In this document: positions 55,884 through 64,000 of the stretch, piece after piece
How positions within the stretch are numbered: the stretch's first letter is position 1
Layout of the letters: each line of letters begins with the position of its first letter
The notes under the pieces: model-generated
What the model was told of the DNA's origin: nothing
Database searches by the model: none
Seen by the model: the letters and a program-made list of their open reading frames with translations, nothing else
Source: Tolypothrix sp. PCC 7910
GTDB taxonomy: Bacteria > Cyanobacteriota > Cyanobacteriia > Cyanobacteriales > Nostocaceae
DNA length: 64,000 nucleotides
Direction of reading: 5' to 3'
NCBI RefSeq assembly: GCF_011769525.1
Contig: NZ_CP050440.1
Coordinates: 5,333,501 to 5,397,500, forward strand
Made by a program: the position numbers and the translations under genes

Positions 55884-56378
55884 TTATAATGATAATCTCT
55901 TATCTTGAGGTGCAATTTTAATAATTCTTTTCAGCATTATATCTGCTGCACTTAAAACTACTTTCTGTTGGATATTTTCTAAATATTTATATTTTTCTGA
56001 AGGCTGTAATCCCTCTATACTAACTTTTTCCAAAAGCTGCGTATATTGTCCAGTGATAAATAAATATATTTCTTCCTCCATTTGTTTAATTTGACTCTTA
56101 TTTTTTGTGCGTATTAATAAAAGAGCAAAGTATTTTTTAGCTTCAACTAAAGATTGCTCTATATTATCCATGTTACTTTCAGTAGCACCCGAAAGAGTTG
56201 ATACTGTTGCAATACTCTTAATACAACCAGCATATATGTCTTGTATTTCGCTTCTTTTTTCCCTAGAATTTTGAAAAATGTTAGATATAATAGTAATCAC
56301 TAAATTAGTAATCACACTAACAATAGCAGTAATGCTAGCGAAATATATAGCTGTTAATGCTGGGTTATCTAGTTGCAT
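55884..56378 (-). CDS. Unknown protein with one N-terminal membrane helix
   Basis: 164 residues. A hydrophobic segment (about 8-31, LTAIYFASITAIVSVITNLV) is followed by a charged helical domain with KRSEIQDIYAGCIKSIATVS, LVEAKKYFALLLIRTKNKS and a basic end. I do not recognise the family. The AT-rich gene is inserted between menD and menB on the opposite strand. The frame is intact, so it is probably a real gene; function unknown. Confidence 0.6.
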   Translation of the reverse strand: MQLDNPALTAIYFASITAIVSVITNLVITIISNIFQNSREKRSEIQDIYAGCIKSIATVSTLSGATESNMDNIEQSLVEAKKYFALLLIRTKNKSQIKQMEEEIYLFITGQYTQLLEKVSIEGLQPSEKYKYLENIQQKVVLSAADIMLKRIIKIAPQDKRLSL

Positions 56379-56650
56379 AAAAATAGAATATTTTAATTGT
56401 AATATTAAATCTATATTTTAGTAGTAGAATTTATCAGTTAATCTAGTAATCTATCGCACTAGAAATCAGACTAATAGTAAAAGGTTATTCTACTATATTT
56501 CGCCTAATATATTTTACTATATAGTCAATGCTGCCTATAGTTTTTGTAAGGTTAAACTTAAATGCTTAGCAACAAGTGCAGCAGTTAATATGGCCCTTTT
56601 TATTACCAATTTTAACTATAAAGTAAATATCAGTTCGCATCATGCATAAT

Positions 56651-56806
56651 TTAGGGGTTATTGCTACTATTACCGCTGAACAAGAATAATGCTCCCAAAA
56701 AGCATAGTCCTATCAGGAGTACAACAGGGAATGGTACAAAATCTCTAAGTATTGAATAGCCTAGACAAAAAAGAAAGAAAGCTATTGTAAGTTTAAGATA
56801 ATCCAT
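56651..56806 (-). CDS. 51-residue two-helix membrane peptide (small ORF)
   Basis: A short frame from ATG (56806) to TAA gives 51 residues. It starts MDYLKLTIAFFLFCLGYSIL, has a charged RD turn, then a second hydrophobic helix FPVVLLIGLCFLGALFLF, and ends in a Ser/Asn-rich tail GNSSNNP. The hairpin-like two-helix topology resembles small bacterial membrane proteins, but I cannot name a family. AT-rich DNA can produce such frames by chance, so support is moderate. Confidence 0.4.
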   Translation of the reverse strand: MDYLKLTIAFFLFCLGYSILRDFVPFPVVLLIGLCFLGALFLFSGNSSNNP

Positions 56807-56994
56807 AAAATATTATCTATTTTGATGTAAATTCATAAAATTGGTAACAAACATTATATTCTTTAACTTTTTAGGCTGCCAGATAGCATGAAGTATTTTT
56901 TGACTAGCCTTTATCCTAGAAACACCAATTTTAGCGATCGCTTGTCCCTTGGTCTGCGATAAAATTCTCAAGCACAATAGCCGACTCCATAGCA

Positions 56995-57828
56995 ATGCAA
57001 GTTAACTGGCAAACTGCCAAAACCTACGAAGATATTCTGTATCAAAAAACGGATGGTATTGCCAAAATCACCATCAATCGTCCCCATAAACGTAATGCTT
57101 TCCGCCCCAAAACAGTCTTTGAACTGTATGATGCTTTTTGTGATGCCCGCGAAGATACAACTATTGGCGTAGTTTTATTTACAGGAGCAGGCCCACACAC
57201 TGATGGCAAGTATGCTTTTTGCGCGGGTGGAGATCAAAGCGTCCGGGGACACGCGGGTTATGTAGATGATACTGGTGTTCCCCGCCTAAATGTGCTGGAT
57301 TTACAACGCTTGATCCGTTCCATGCCAAAAGTGGTAATTGCCTTAGTAGCAGGATATGCGATTGGTGGTGGTCATGTCTTACATTTAATTTGTGACCTGA
57401 CCATTGCGGCTGATAATGCTATTTTTGGGCAAACTGGGCCCAAAGTAGGCAGCTTTGATGGTGGCTTCGGTGCTAGCTACCTCGCCCGCATCGTTGGGCA
57501 AAAAAAAGCCCGTGAAATTTGGTTTCTCTGTCGTCAATATAATGCCCAACAAGCACTAGAAATGGGTTTAGTAAATACTGTTGTTCCCGTAGAACAATTA
57601 GAAGCTGAAGGTATTCAATGGGCACAAGAAGTTTTAGAAAAAAGCCCCATTGCTATACGCTGTCTAAAATCCGCATTTAATGCTGATTGCGATGGGCAAG
57701 CAGGTTTACAAGAACTCGCTGGCAATGCAACTCTACTGTATTACATGACAGAAGAGGGTTCTGAGGGTAAACAAGCATTTTTAGAAAAGCGTCCCCCAAA
57801 TTTTCGCGATTTCCCTTGGTTACCCTAA
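56995..57828 (+). CDS. menB: 1,4-dihydroxy-2-naphthoyl-CoA synthase
   Basis: 277 residues of the crotonase superfamily. MenB closes the second ring of the naphthoquinone from o-succinylbenzoyl-CoA in phylloquinone synthesis. Characteristic parts are [35 protein letters not shown], the oxyanion region [20 protein letters not shown], and [20 protein letters not shown], with the MenB-type Asp/Gly pattern, and the end FRDFPWLP. It works in the same pathway as menD 1.2 kb upstream. Confidence 0.96.
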   Translation: MQVNWQTAKTYEDILYQKTDGIAKITINRPHKRNAFRPKTVFELYDAFCDAREDTTIGVVLFTGAGPHTDGKYAFCAGGDQSVRGHAGYVDDTGVPRLNVLDLQRLIRSMPKVVIALVAGYAIGGGHVLHLICDLTIAADNAIFGQTGPKVGSFDGGFGASYLARIVGQKKAREIWFLCRQYNAQQALEMGLVNTVVPVEQLEAEGIQWAQEVLEKSPIAIRCLKSAFNADCDGQAGLQELAGNATLLYYMTEEGSEGKQAFLEKRPPNFRDFPWLP

Positions 57829-57833
57829 AATTT

Positions 57834-57866
57834 AAAAATCGCACCTTATGAAAAGGTGCGATTTTT
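57834..57866 (+). terminator. Rho-independent terminator of menB
   Basis: AAAAATCGCACCTT-ATGAA-AAGGTGCGATTTTT: a perfect 14-bp stem beginning six bases after the menB stop. It can act on both strands. Confidence 0.9.
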
Positions 57867-58041
57867 CTAAATATTAATCAGTGCTAACAACACTAACAAT
57901 TTTAAAGACAAATTTTAAATTTCAAGCAGAATACAAACTCATACCAAATTGGTTTAACTATTAAGTCTTACCAATTCTATATATAAAATTAAAATCCAAA
58001 ATTGGTATTAGTTGGGGAATATAAAGACGGCTAAAAGATGG

Positions 58042-58356
58042 CTAAATGAGTACTGTCTCAGTTCTTGCGTGTTCAGCAGTACAGATAGTAATTTCCTCAA
58101 CCGGAATAATATTGGTATGTTCCAACTCTGAAGCTAAATTTCCAGTAGCAACTACAACTGGGGTAGCATCTGGTAGACTCCAAGCATCTTCTAAAGTTTC
58201 CCAAGAAGGTGCAAAGGGTGGTAGCGCCAAAGAACAAGCTTTCCAACTCCCTTGAACTGGTGCGCCTAACTGCTGACACATTCCACCACGGCGACCTTCG
58301 GGATTGTAATGGCGACAATATCTACAGGCAGATGTCAAAAATTTATTAGGTTTCAT
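58042..58356 (-). CDS. Cyanobacterial Cys-rich small protein, function unknown
   Basis: 104 residues. The N-terminal half has four cysteines (C11, C14, C27, C41) in the frame CRYCRHYNPEGRRGGMCQQL and GSWKACSLALPPFAPSWE. This looks like a small metal-binding module (zinc or iron-sulphur). The C-terminal half is acidic and without motifs. I recall similar proteins being conserved among cyanobacteria without known function, but I cannot verify this here. It faces menB. Confidence 0.7.
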   Translation of the reverse strand: MKPNKFLTSACRYCRHYNPEGRRGGMCQQLGAPVQGSWKACSLALPPFAPSWETLEDAWSLPDATPVVVATGNLASELEHTNIIPVEEITICTAEHARTETVLI

Positions 58357-59392
58357 TTGCGTCCATCTTTTATTTGATATTGAGGTCTAAATTTATATGT
58401 TTATATTTTCCTTCTATATCGAATCCCTCATTAATGCCATAAGTGATTATGGTGTATAGGTTTTAGCGATCCCAAGTAAAAAATTAACTTTAGGATATTT
58501 TTATAATCTTGTTATATATTTAAATGATCGTTAGAGTGTAGACATGCTAATTTTGATAAAAAACCGTTGGGGATCAACGCTAAAATTGAAATTTTAAATT
58601 TTAGCAGTCCTTTCATTTCACCCTTAAGGCATACTATTTAAGATAGATGCGTCTCGTTCTTTGCTCATACTTTTGACATAATCCAAGCAAAAACCGTCTA
58701 GTTGAGCAAAACTAGAACTATTGGTCAATAGCTGCAAAATCAGTCAGCTTCAATTTAGTTTCAGGAGGAAGTCAGCCAGTCTTTTTGAGACTCATGCTTT
58801 TTTACAGATGAGTTCGCTAAGAAGGAAATCAAAAGAGAGTCAAGCTAAATTGACTATGGCAGTTTTTACAGGCTTCAACACATCTGCAAAACTCTCAATA
58901 GTAATTTAGCAATCACTTTAGGTGTAATTTCTAAATTAAAAATAAAATTTCCCATCACTAGGTCATGTAGTTTTTATCTGATATGTTTTAGAACCTTGAG
59001 TAATTAGCTAGCATTAATTTTTTTTCCTGCATCCACCCTAAGATCAGTTTTAAAGAAAAAAACAGATTTAAAAGCGCTTGTATTTATATGAATCAATTTT
59101 ATTTAGCCCAATTTCCGAGGCAAACACACATAGATATGTAAAGAAAAATTAAGCGATCACAATTCAGAATACAAATTAGGGCAATCAGAACCTATATATA
59201 GTAGGGGCCTAGATAGGTGTACATCTATAATATTTGTTAAAAAATGGGTGAGTAAAGACTATCGTTTGCAGCCTATACTTTCTTTATTCTTGCCTTCAAG
59301 CCTGTTCTCAATCCTCCGCAGTCTAATGTATGAGGATTCCTGAGGCTTTGTAAGAATGCCAGCCTCAGCCAGTCATATTTAATTTTGCTGAC
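58357..59392. other. Long spacer without a supported gene
   Basis: About 1 kb, AT-rich. An AGGAGG sequence occurs at 58762-58767 but is not followed by a useful frame. A 62-codon frame at 58721-58909 lacks an ATG start and any similarity. A weak 7-bp hairpin (AATCCTC...GAGGATT, about 59310-59338) may end the gene at 59393 on the minus strand. Confidence 0.45.
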
Positions 59393-60181
59393 TTACTTAA
59401 AGCTATCTGTTTCAATCAAGGATAAAAATGAGAGGGGCTGACTCTTGTTAGCAGCAAAGCCTAGAATTCCCGGATCTCGATGTTCGTAGAGTAACTGCCT
59501 CTTGCTATCAAACAGAAAAGTTCCGCCACGCTGAGTTAAGTAGGCAGAATTAGGTACGTACGTCTGCCAATTGCTGAGAACTTCCACCATATTCCGTAGC
59601 CGGAGAGTAGCTAATTCAAAGGGACGTTGAAACCCACTTCCGCCAGCTAATTGAAAAAACGAGCCTTTAAAAGCAGGTAGAGGGGTACCTTGAATAATTT
59701 CATCATCTTCAATAAGTTGAGGGGCTTGGCGATCGCCTGTGTATCCCCGAAAAACTTCTCTTAGGGTTCCTGGACTGCCTAATCCTGCACACATTAACAT
59801 GAGATTTAGCCAAGCTTTCACAGATACAGAAAGTCCAGGTAGAGCAAGATTCAGCCCTGAATACAGTTTGAGTTGGTGATGTATTTCTGCATTGGGGTCA
59901 ACAAACAAATTTTGGGGGGGAAATCCCGTATATTGACAGAATTTTGCTCCAGAGGCGCGATCGCCTATTCCCACTGCACGAATAGCAAGTTTTTCGGGAG
60001 GCAATTTTGTAGCTTCGCGCTGTAACCACCACGCATATTCAAGGCTATCAAAATCCCCAAGTTGTGGCCAGACTAAAATCAGGATATGAGAGGCATTTTC
60101 GCAATTTTCTAGCAGGGGTGTGGTTATGCCATCACTAACACGCTGAAGTTCGGTTTGATGAAAAATATTGTAGGGATTCAT
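59393..60181 (-). CDS. Peroxiredoxin-like (AhpC/TSA_2) family protein lacking the peroxidatic Cys
   Basis: 262 residues with a thioredoxin-like fold of the AhpC-TSA_2 type: ASHILILVWPQLGDFDSLEY stands where active members have a Cys-containing loop, followed by AIRAVGIGDRASGAKFCQYT and PQNLFVDPNAEIHHQLKLYS. The C-terminal half carries QLAGGSGFQRPFE and GGTFLFDSKRQLLYEHRDPG. The usual CP-x-C is absent, so peroxidase activity is unlikely. The role is unknown. It is a single gene on the minus strand. Confidence 0.75.
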   Translation of the reverse strand: MNPYNIFHQTELQRVSDGITTPLLENCENASHILILVWPQLGDFDSLEYAWWLQREATKLPPEKLAIRAVGIGDRASGAKFCQYTGFPPQNLFVDPNAEIHHQLKLYSGLNLALPGLSVSVKAWLNLMLMCAGLGSPGTLREVFRGYTGDRQAPQLIEDDEIIQGTPLPAFKGSFFQLAGGSGFQRPFELATLRLRNMVEVLSNWQTYVPNSAYLTQRGGTFLFDSKRQLLYEHRDPGILGFAANKSQPLSFLSLIETDSFK

Positions 60182-60371
60182 TCAAAGAAATCAACTGCTA
60201 TTTAGCTATCCAAATTTTAGTCTAATTGATGACCATTTTTGTCTAACTTCTGCTATTACCTAGCAATTCAACAAAACGATTAATTAGTTTTGCTTGATTT
60301 AATGCAGTTGCACACCAATGGCTAAAGATAGCCCTTCCCAGCAATCTTTAATTGCACCGCTCTAATTACAA

Positions 60372-60689
60372 TCAATAGTAAACTTGCCAAGCAATAATAC
60401 CAATTAATGCCACAAGACCTAATGCTCTGCGAAAATAATTCACGCCTTGAAATAATTCCAGCCAAGCCCAAGTAAACAACGAGCCATTGGCAACTACATT
60501 TAATACTGTATTAATTGGGTCGCTTGTAAACACTAAAGATAGTAAACTCGTCACTATCCAGACAATTAATGGCAAGTTTGGCTTCTGAGCTATCACAATG
60601 TTGCCACTGCTATCACGGAAGGTTTTATCAACTAATGTATTTTCCATAATTTTTGGGTTTGTACTGTCAACACTATCTTTTACTAGCAT
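60372..60689 (-). CDS. Small membrane protein, function unknown
   Basis: 105 residues, or 91 from the second Met at 60647 (MENTLVDKTFRDSSGN), which is the likelier start. After a polar N-terminus come three hydrophobic segments: LPLIVWIVTSLLSLVF, TVLNVVANGSLFTWAWLELF and ALGLVALIGIIAWQVY, with an FRR positive loop between the last two. It resembles small cyanobacterial membrane proteins without assigned role. Confidence 0.65.
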   Translation of the reverse strand: MLVKDSVDSTNPKIMENTLVDKTFRDSSGNIVIAQKPNLPLIVWIVTSLLSLVFTSDPINTVLNVVANGSLFTWAWLELFQGVNYFRRALGLVALIGIIAWQVYY

Positions 60690-61078
60690 TTAAACATTCA
60701 GTTAAATCCTTTTTCATGCATCTAAATGCTGAGATAATAACGGTAAAATATATGCATATATGAGTATGTTGAAAGGTATATAGATGCTATATCAGCAGCG
60801 TTTATTTGATATGAATTGCACACAGGTAATACCAATTTGAATAATATTGATGAAAAATAAATTCTATGCATGGGAAGGGTACCAGTCAGATGATTGAATA
60901 TTACAAAAGATTATAGATGCTGTTCCCATATCTATATTTAATATTCTTTTTTTAGAAAATACATAAATATATGCAAAAAATTAGGGTGAGCATTACTCAC
61001 CCTAAAACACTGATATACGAAGGTGTTATTTTGGTTGATTTTAAATTTTAAATTCTGAATTTTGCAAAAACTTTGACA
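60690..61078. other. Spacer with the MFS-gene terminator
   Basis: AT-rich; contains the hairpin at 60981-61005 and otherwise nothing I can support. Confidence 0.45.
60981..61005 (-). terminator. Rho-independent terminator of the MFS gene
   Basis: TTAGGGTGAG-CATTA-CTCACCCTAA is a perfect 10-bp stem. On the minus strand it is followed by TTTTTTGC. It lies about 75 bases after the MFS stop codon. Confidence 0.85.
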
Positions 61079-62584
61079 TTAAAACTTGCCCAAATGAATC
61101 TTTAATTCCCCAAAGGAGTTAACCTTTTTTTGTTCTAGCCACCACAAAGCAACTGCCATTAGAGTTGAAGCCATCAACAAAGCTGCAATGACGCGAAAGG
61201 TTGCTTGTGTACCAAAAACTAAAGCCTCAACAGGTGCATGGGTGACATCAATATTGGGTGTCAGTTGAGTACTAGCGATCGCCACACAAGAGAACAAAGT
61301 GCCGACAAGTGGTACACCTGCTGTTTGCCCCAATATCCGCGATAATGACAACAATCCGGATGTGATACCTAACTGTCCTTTAGGCGCGGCTCCCATAATA
61401 GCGCTATTGTTGGGCGATTGAAACATTCCTACTCCCAACCCATAGGGAATAATACCCACAATATAATTGGGTACAGTTAATTCTGTATCAAAAGTACTGA
61501 TGAGTAAACAACCACTTGCCATCAATACTAAACCAATTAAGCTAATAATTCTTGGGCCAAAGCGGTCAGAAAGAATGCCAGCAATGGGTGCTGTTAATAC
61601 TATGATAATGGGTGGAATTGCTAGCAACAAACTTGTTTTTTCTGTTGAATAATGCTGCACCAATTCCAGGAAAAATGGCAAAATAAATATTGCCCCTGCC
61701 ATGACAAAATTCCCTAGAAAACGTAATGCTAAACCCAAGCTAATTTCTAAAGAGCGAAAAATTCGCAAATCTAGCATTGGCTCTAATACATGGGCTTCCA
61801 CAATTAAAAAACAAGCTAAACTGATGACAGATAAAACCAAAAAAGTGACGGCTGTATGAGAGTTAAAGCCTTGACTTTGTAATAGAGTAATTCCCAATGT
61901 AAAGCAGGTTAATGTTAGGGTGAGAATTAGCGTTCCAATGGCATCAAACCGCTGTTTAACAACACCAACTTTAGAAGGCGGCACTAAACGCGCTACAAGC
62001 AAAATGCCAACAATCCCAATAGGAACATTTACCAAAAAGATTAAAGGCCAACCCCCTAAACCAATCAGTAACCCTCCGGCTGTAGGGCCTAACATAATTC
62101 CTAACCCAAAAATCCCTGCCCTAATTCCTAGCCCTAGTCCGCGTTCTTCGGGGGGAAATACTTCCACAATCATTGCTGTTCCCAGTCCCGATATAAAAGC
62201 AGCACCTAACCCTTGAAGTGCGCGAAAGGCAATTAAAACGCCTACATTGGGCGCTAGACCACAAAATAGCGAGCTGAGGGTAAACACCACTAGCCCAATA
62301 ATGTATAGTCGCTTCTTACTCCACATATCGCCTAACTTTGCCGCACTCATCACAAAAATAGCGATCGCCAATAAATAACTTAAAACCACCCATTGAATGA
62401 TGGCGAAGCTGGTGTGGAGTGATTCCAGCATACTTGGCAGGGCCAGGTTAACTATATATACATCTAAGGCAAAGATAAATACGCCAATGCCAATGCCTAG
62501 CGTCGCCCACCATTTTTTAGATGCTTTTGTTTCTTGCCCTAGCTCATGTAATTCTTCTTCCTGGCTTTTTGACCTTACTAGCAT
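61079..62584 (-). CDS. MFS drug-resistance transporter, DHA2 (EmrB/QacA) type
   Basis: 501 residues with about 14 membrane helices, as in the DHA2 family. Motifs seen are FIQWVVLSYLLAIAIFVMSA and AAKLGDMWSKKRLYIIGLVV (motif A), IAFRALQGLGAAFISGLGTA, LGLGIRAGIFGLGIMLGPTA with the GP of motif C, and FLVNVPIGIVGILLVARLVP. It is probably a proton-driven exporter of hydrophobic compounds; the substrate is unknown. There is no membrane-fusion protein gene beside it, so it may work alone. Confidence 0.92.
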   Translation of the reverse strand: MLVRSKSQEEELHELGQETKASKKWWATLGIGIGVFIFALDVYIVNLALPSMLESLHTSFAIIQWVVLSYLLAIAIFVMSAAKLGDMWSKKRLYIIGLVVFTLSSLFCGLAPNVGVLIAFRALQGLGAAFISGLGTAMIVEVFPPEERGLGLGIRAGIFGLGIMLGPTAGGLLIGLGGWPLIFLVNVPIGIVGILLVARLVPPSKVGVVKQRFDAIGTLILTLTLTCFTLGITLLQSQGFNSHTAVTFLVLSVISLACFLIVEAHVLEPMLDLRIFRSLEISLGLALRFLGNFVMAGAIFILPFFLELVQHYSTEKTSLLLAIPPIIIVLTAPIAGILSDRFGPRIISLIGLVLMASGCLLISTFDTELTVPNYIVGIIPYGLGVGMFQSPNNSAIMGAAPKGQLGITSGLLSLSRILGQTAGVPLVGTLFSCVAIASTQLTPNIDVTHAPVEALVFGTQATFRVIAALLMASTLMAVALWWLEQKKVNSFGELKIHLGKF

Positions 62585-62776
62585 GTTTTCTAGCTCACAA
62601 AATTGTCCAAACTATATTCAAGGTTGAATTTCATATTTTACTACTTCATCATTTCCAGCATTTGCCAGTGAGGTTTTGCTAGCAATTATGCTCAGTTTTG
62701 TTGGTCTGTCAATAGATATATATAAGCTAAAGCTGTTAATACTCAGCTAAGTAAATCTGTGGCTATAACAGCACAG

Positions 62777-63961
62777 CTATTTACCAATCCAATTAGTAAT
62801 TAGCTCGCTCAAGGCACAACGATCTACAATTGCTGGTAGTTCTTTTTCTACATCAATAGGCGTACCTCTTTTAGCAATTTCTTTTATTTCTTGCAAAATC
62901 TTTGCTACCAAATCAGGATTTTCCGCTAATTCGGCTCTACCAATTTGCTGAATTGCTTGTTTAATGGCACTACGTCCCGACTGCGTACCTAATGCAAAGC
63001 TACTTTTTAATCCTAAAATTTCGGGATTGAGACTTTGATAAAGTTCCTCATCTTTAGACACAGCTTTTACATGCAATCCTGCATAGTGAGTAAAGGCATT
63101 TTTTCCTAATATAGGGTGATGGGGAGGAATAGCAATATGTGAATATTCGCTGACTAACTCATATAAATCCTTTAAATATCTAAGCTCCCACTTTGCTTTT
63201 TCCTCACCTATATCGATTAAATTTATAAGTAATGGCGCTAAATCAACAATGCCTGTTCTTTCACCTAGGCCCATTACTGTGACATCAATGATATCTGCAT
63301 CAGCGCTGTATGCATCTAAAGCATTTGCTAAAGCTAAACCTCTATCATTATGACAATGAACTTCTATTTGCGGATATAATTGACGTTTAGCTAATTCAGA
63401 TTTGAGAGTTTTCACATAGTAAGAAATACTGCGATTTGGCAGAAATGGGGTTGTATATCCTACCGTATCTGCTATGCTAATTATATTCGCTCCAGCTTGT
63501 ACAGCAGCAACCGCAGCCTCAATTACATTTTCTATTTTTGAGCGAACAGTATCTTCTGGCGTATAGCGAATTAATAAATTATCTTGCTGCTTTCTAGCAT
63601 AACTAATAACTTCAACAATTTTATCTATTGCTGTTGCCAAACTTAAATTGTAGTCAAGTTGTAGCCTTTTTTCCGAAACACTAAAGACAATACCTAAAAA
63701 GTCAATGCCGCAATCTAGGCATTTGTTAACATTCTCAATGCTGCACAGAGAATGAGCGCCTATTTTAGCCTTAATACCAGCATGAGAAATTTTAGTAATG
63801 GCGTTAGCAATTTCACCATCGACGGCTGGATTTCCAGCTTCAATAATATCCACTCCTACTAAATCTAAAAACTGAGCGATCGCCAGCTTGATCTCAGGAG
63901 AAAAATAAACTCCAGGAGTTTGTTCTCCCTCTCTTAAGGTAGAGTCCAGAATCTTAATCAT
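62777..63961 (-). CDS. Homocitrate / 2-isopropylmalate synthase family enzyme (HMGL-like)
   Basis: 394 residues with the TIM-barrel Claisen condensation domain. The N-terminal catalytic Arg/Glu pair is in DSTLREGEQTPGVYF. The metal-binding His-x-His lies in IEVHCHNDRGLALANALDAY, and VMGLGERTGIVDLAPLL follows. No LeuA regulatory domain is present, which points away from isopropylmalate synthase and towards homocitrate synthase-like enzymes. The start differs from the TLRDGEQ-AAGV pattern I recall for NifV, so a paralogue (AksA-like or another 2-alkylmalate synthase) is possible, and I do not give the symbol nifV. The ATG is at 63961. Upstream context is cut off by the window edge. Confidence 0.75.
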   Translation of the reverse strand: MIKILDSTLREGEQTPGVYFSPEIKLAIAQFLDLVGVDIIEAGNPAVDGEIANAITKISHAGIKAKIGAHSLCSIENVNKCLDCGIDFLGIVFSVSEKRLQLDYNLSLATAIDKIVEVISYARKQQDNLLIRYTPEDTVRSKIENVIEAAVAAVQAGANIISIADTVGYTTPFLPNRSISYYVKTLKSELAKRQLYPQIEVHCHNDRGLALANALDAYSADADIIDVTVMGLGERTGIVDLAPLLINLIDIGEEKAKWELRYLKDLYELVSEYSHIAIPPHHPILGKNAFTHYAGLHVKAVSKDEELYQSLNPEILGLKSSFALGTQSGRSAIKQAIQQIGRAELAENPDLVAKILQEIKEIAKRGTPIDVEKELPAIVDRCALSELITNWIGK

Positions 63962-64000
63962 ATCACCTATATATTTAGGGAGTAGTTTGCACTAATAGTG

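Noticed and set aside
56813-56995. 60-codon minus-strand frame before menB
   Set aside because: Lies in the menB leader; low-quality composition and no similarity.
58721-58909. 62-codon plus-strand frame
   Set aside because: No ATG start, no similarity, in an AT-rich spacer.

Overview
The window looks like chromosomal DNA from a filamentous, probably heterocyst-forming cyanobacterium (Nostocales type). The sequence shows many HIP1 octamers (GCGATCGC), a form IB Rubisco operon in the order rbcL-rbcX-rbcS, the Mg-chelatase H subunit of chlorophyll synthesis, phylloquinone genes (menD, menB), two XisH/XisI-type gene pairs, and the heptamer-like tandem repeats (TATTGGG, CAATTAC, TATGAAG types) typical of Nostocales spacers. 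The genus is an inference; no rRNA or tRNA gene was seen.

Layout. 0-3.2 kb: a broken STAND/NACHT-type gene. Its P-loop region is missing, and its 34-residue HEAT-like repeat tail is split by an IS5-like insertion sequence (61-1209) with inverted ends and a 3-bp target duplication. 3.4-5.1 kb: recN. 5.3-6.0 kb: a PIN-toxin/antitoxin pair. 6.3-8.4 kb: an ABC1/UbiB-family kinase. 8.6-13.4 kb: an accessory patch with a Uma2-type nuclease, a XisH/XisI pair whose xisH carries an in-frame stop, an antitoxin-PIN chimera, a RelE/ParE toxin-antitoxin pair bracketed by HIP1-rich repeats, an unknown two-helix membrane protein, and a second, intact XisH/XisI pair. 13.5-17.5 kb: chlH. 18.2-20.7 kb: a histidine-box membrane oxygenase, a HAD hydrolase and an SGNH esterase. 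20.8-23.1 kb: the rbc operon. 24-31 kb: a propeller protein, panB, an unknown gene pair and clpB. 31.4-35.1 kb: a Nif11-domain protein, DUF924 and SRPBCC proteins, a rubredoxin and a BaiN-like flavoprotein.

35.9-50.4 kb is the largest coherent unit: a co-directional exopolysaccharide cluster. It encodes a polyprenyl-phosphate sugar transferase, a Wzx-type flippase, two GT4 enzymes, a Wzy-type polymerase/ligase, a WecG/TagA enzyme, a GT2 enzyme, a Tat-exported GH10 glycanase and a Wzc-type tyrosine autokinase, followed by a beta-helix/SLH protein. Together these suggest a Wzx/Wzy-dependent surface polysaccharide. 50.5-52.5 kb: an acyltransferase and a REC-PAS-GGDEF diguanylate cyclase. 53.5-58.4 kb: folB, menD, menB, small membrane proteins and a Cys-rich cyanobacterial protein. 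59.4-64 kb: a peroxiredoxin-like protein without its cysteine, a small membrane protein, a 14-TM MFS exporter and a homocitrate/isopropylmalate synthase family enzyme.

Most genes are ordinary housekeeping genes. I found no clear new multi-gene system. The best candidates for a second look are the accessory patch at 8.6-13.4 kb, the glycanase and signal-less SLH protein of the polysaccharide locus, and the spacer-type repeats that lie in frame inside menD.
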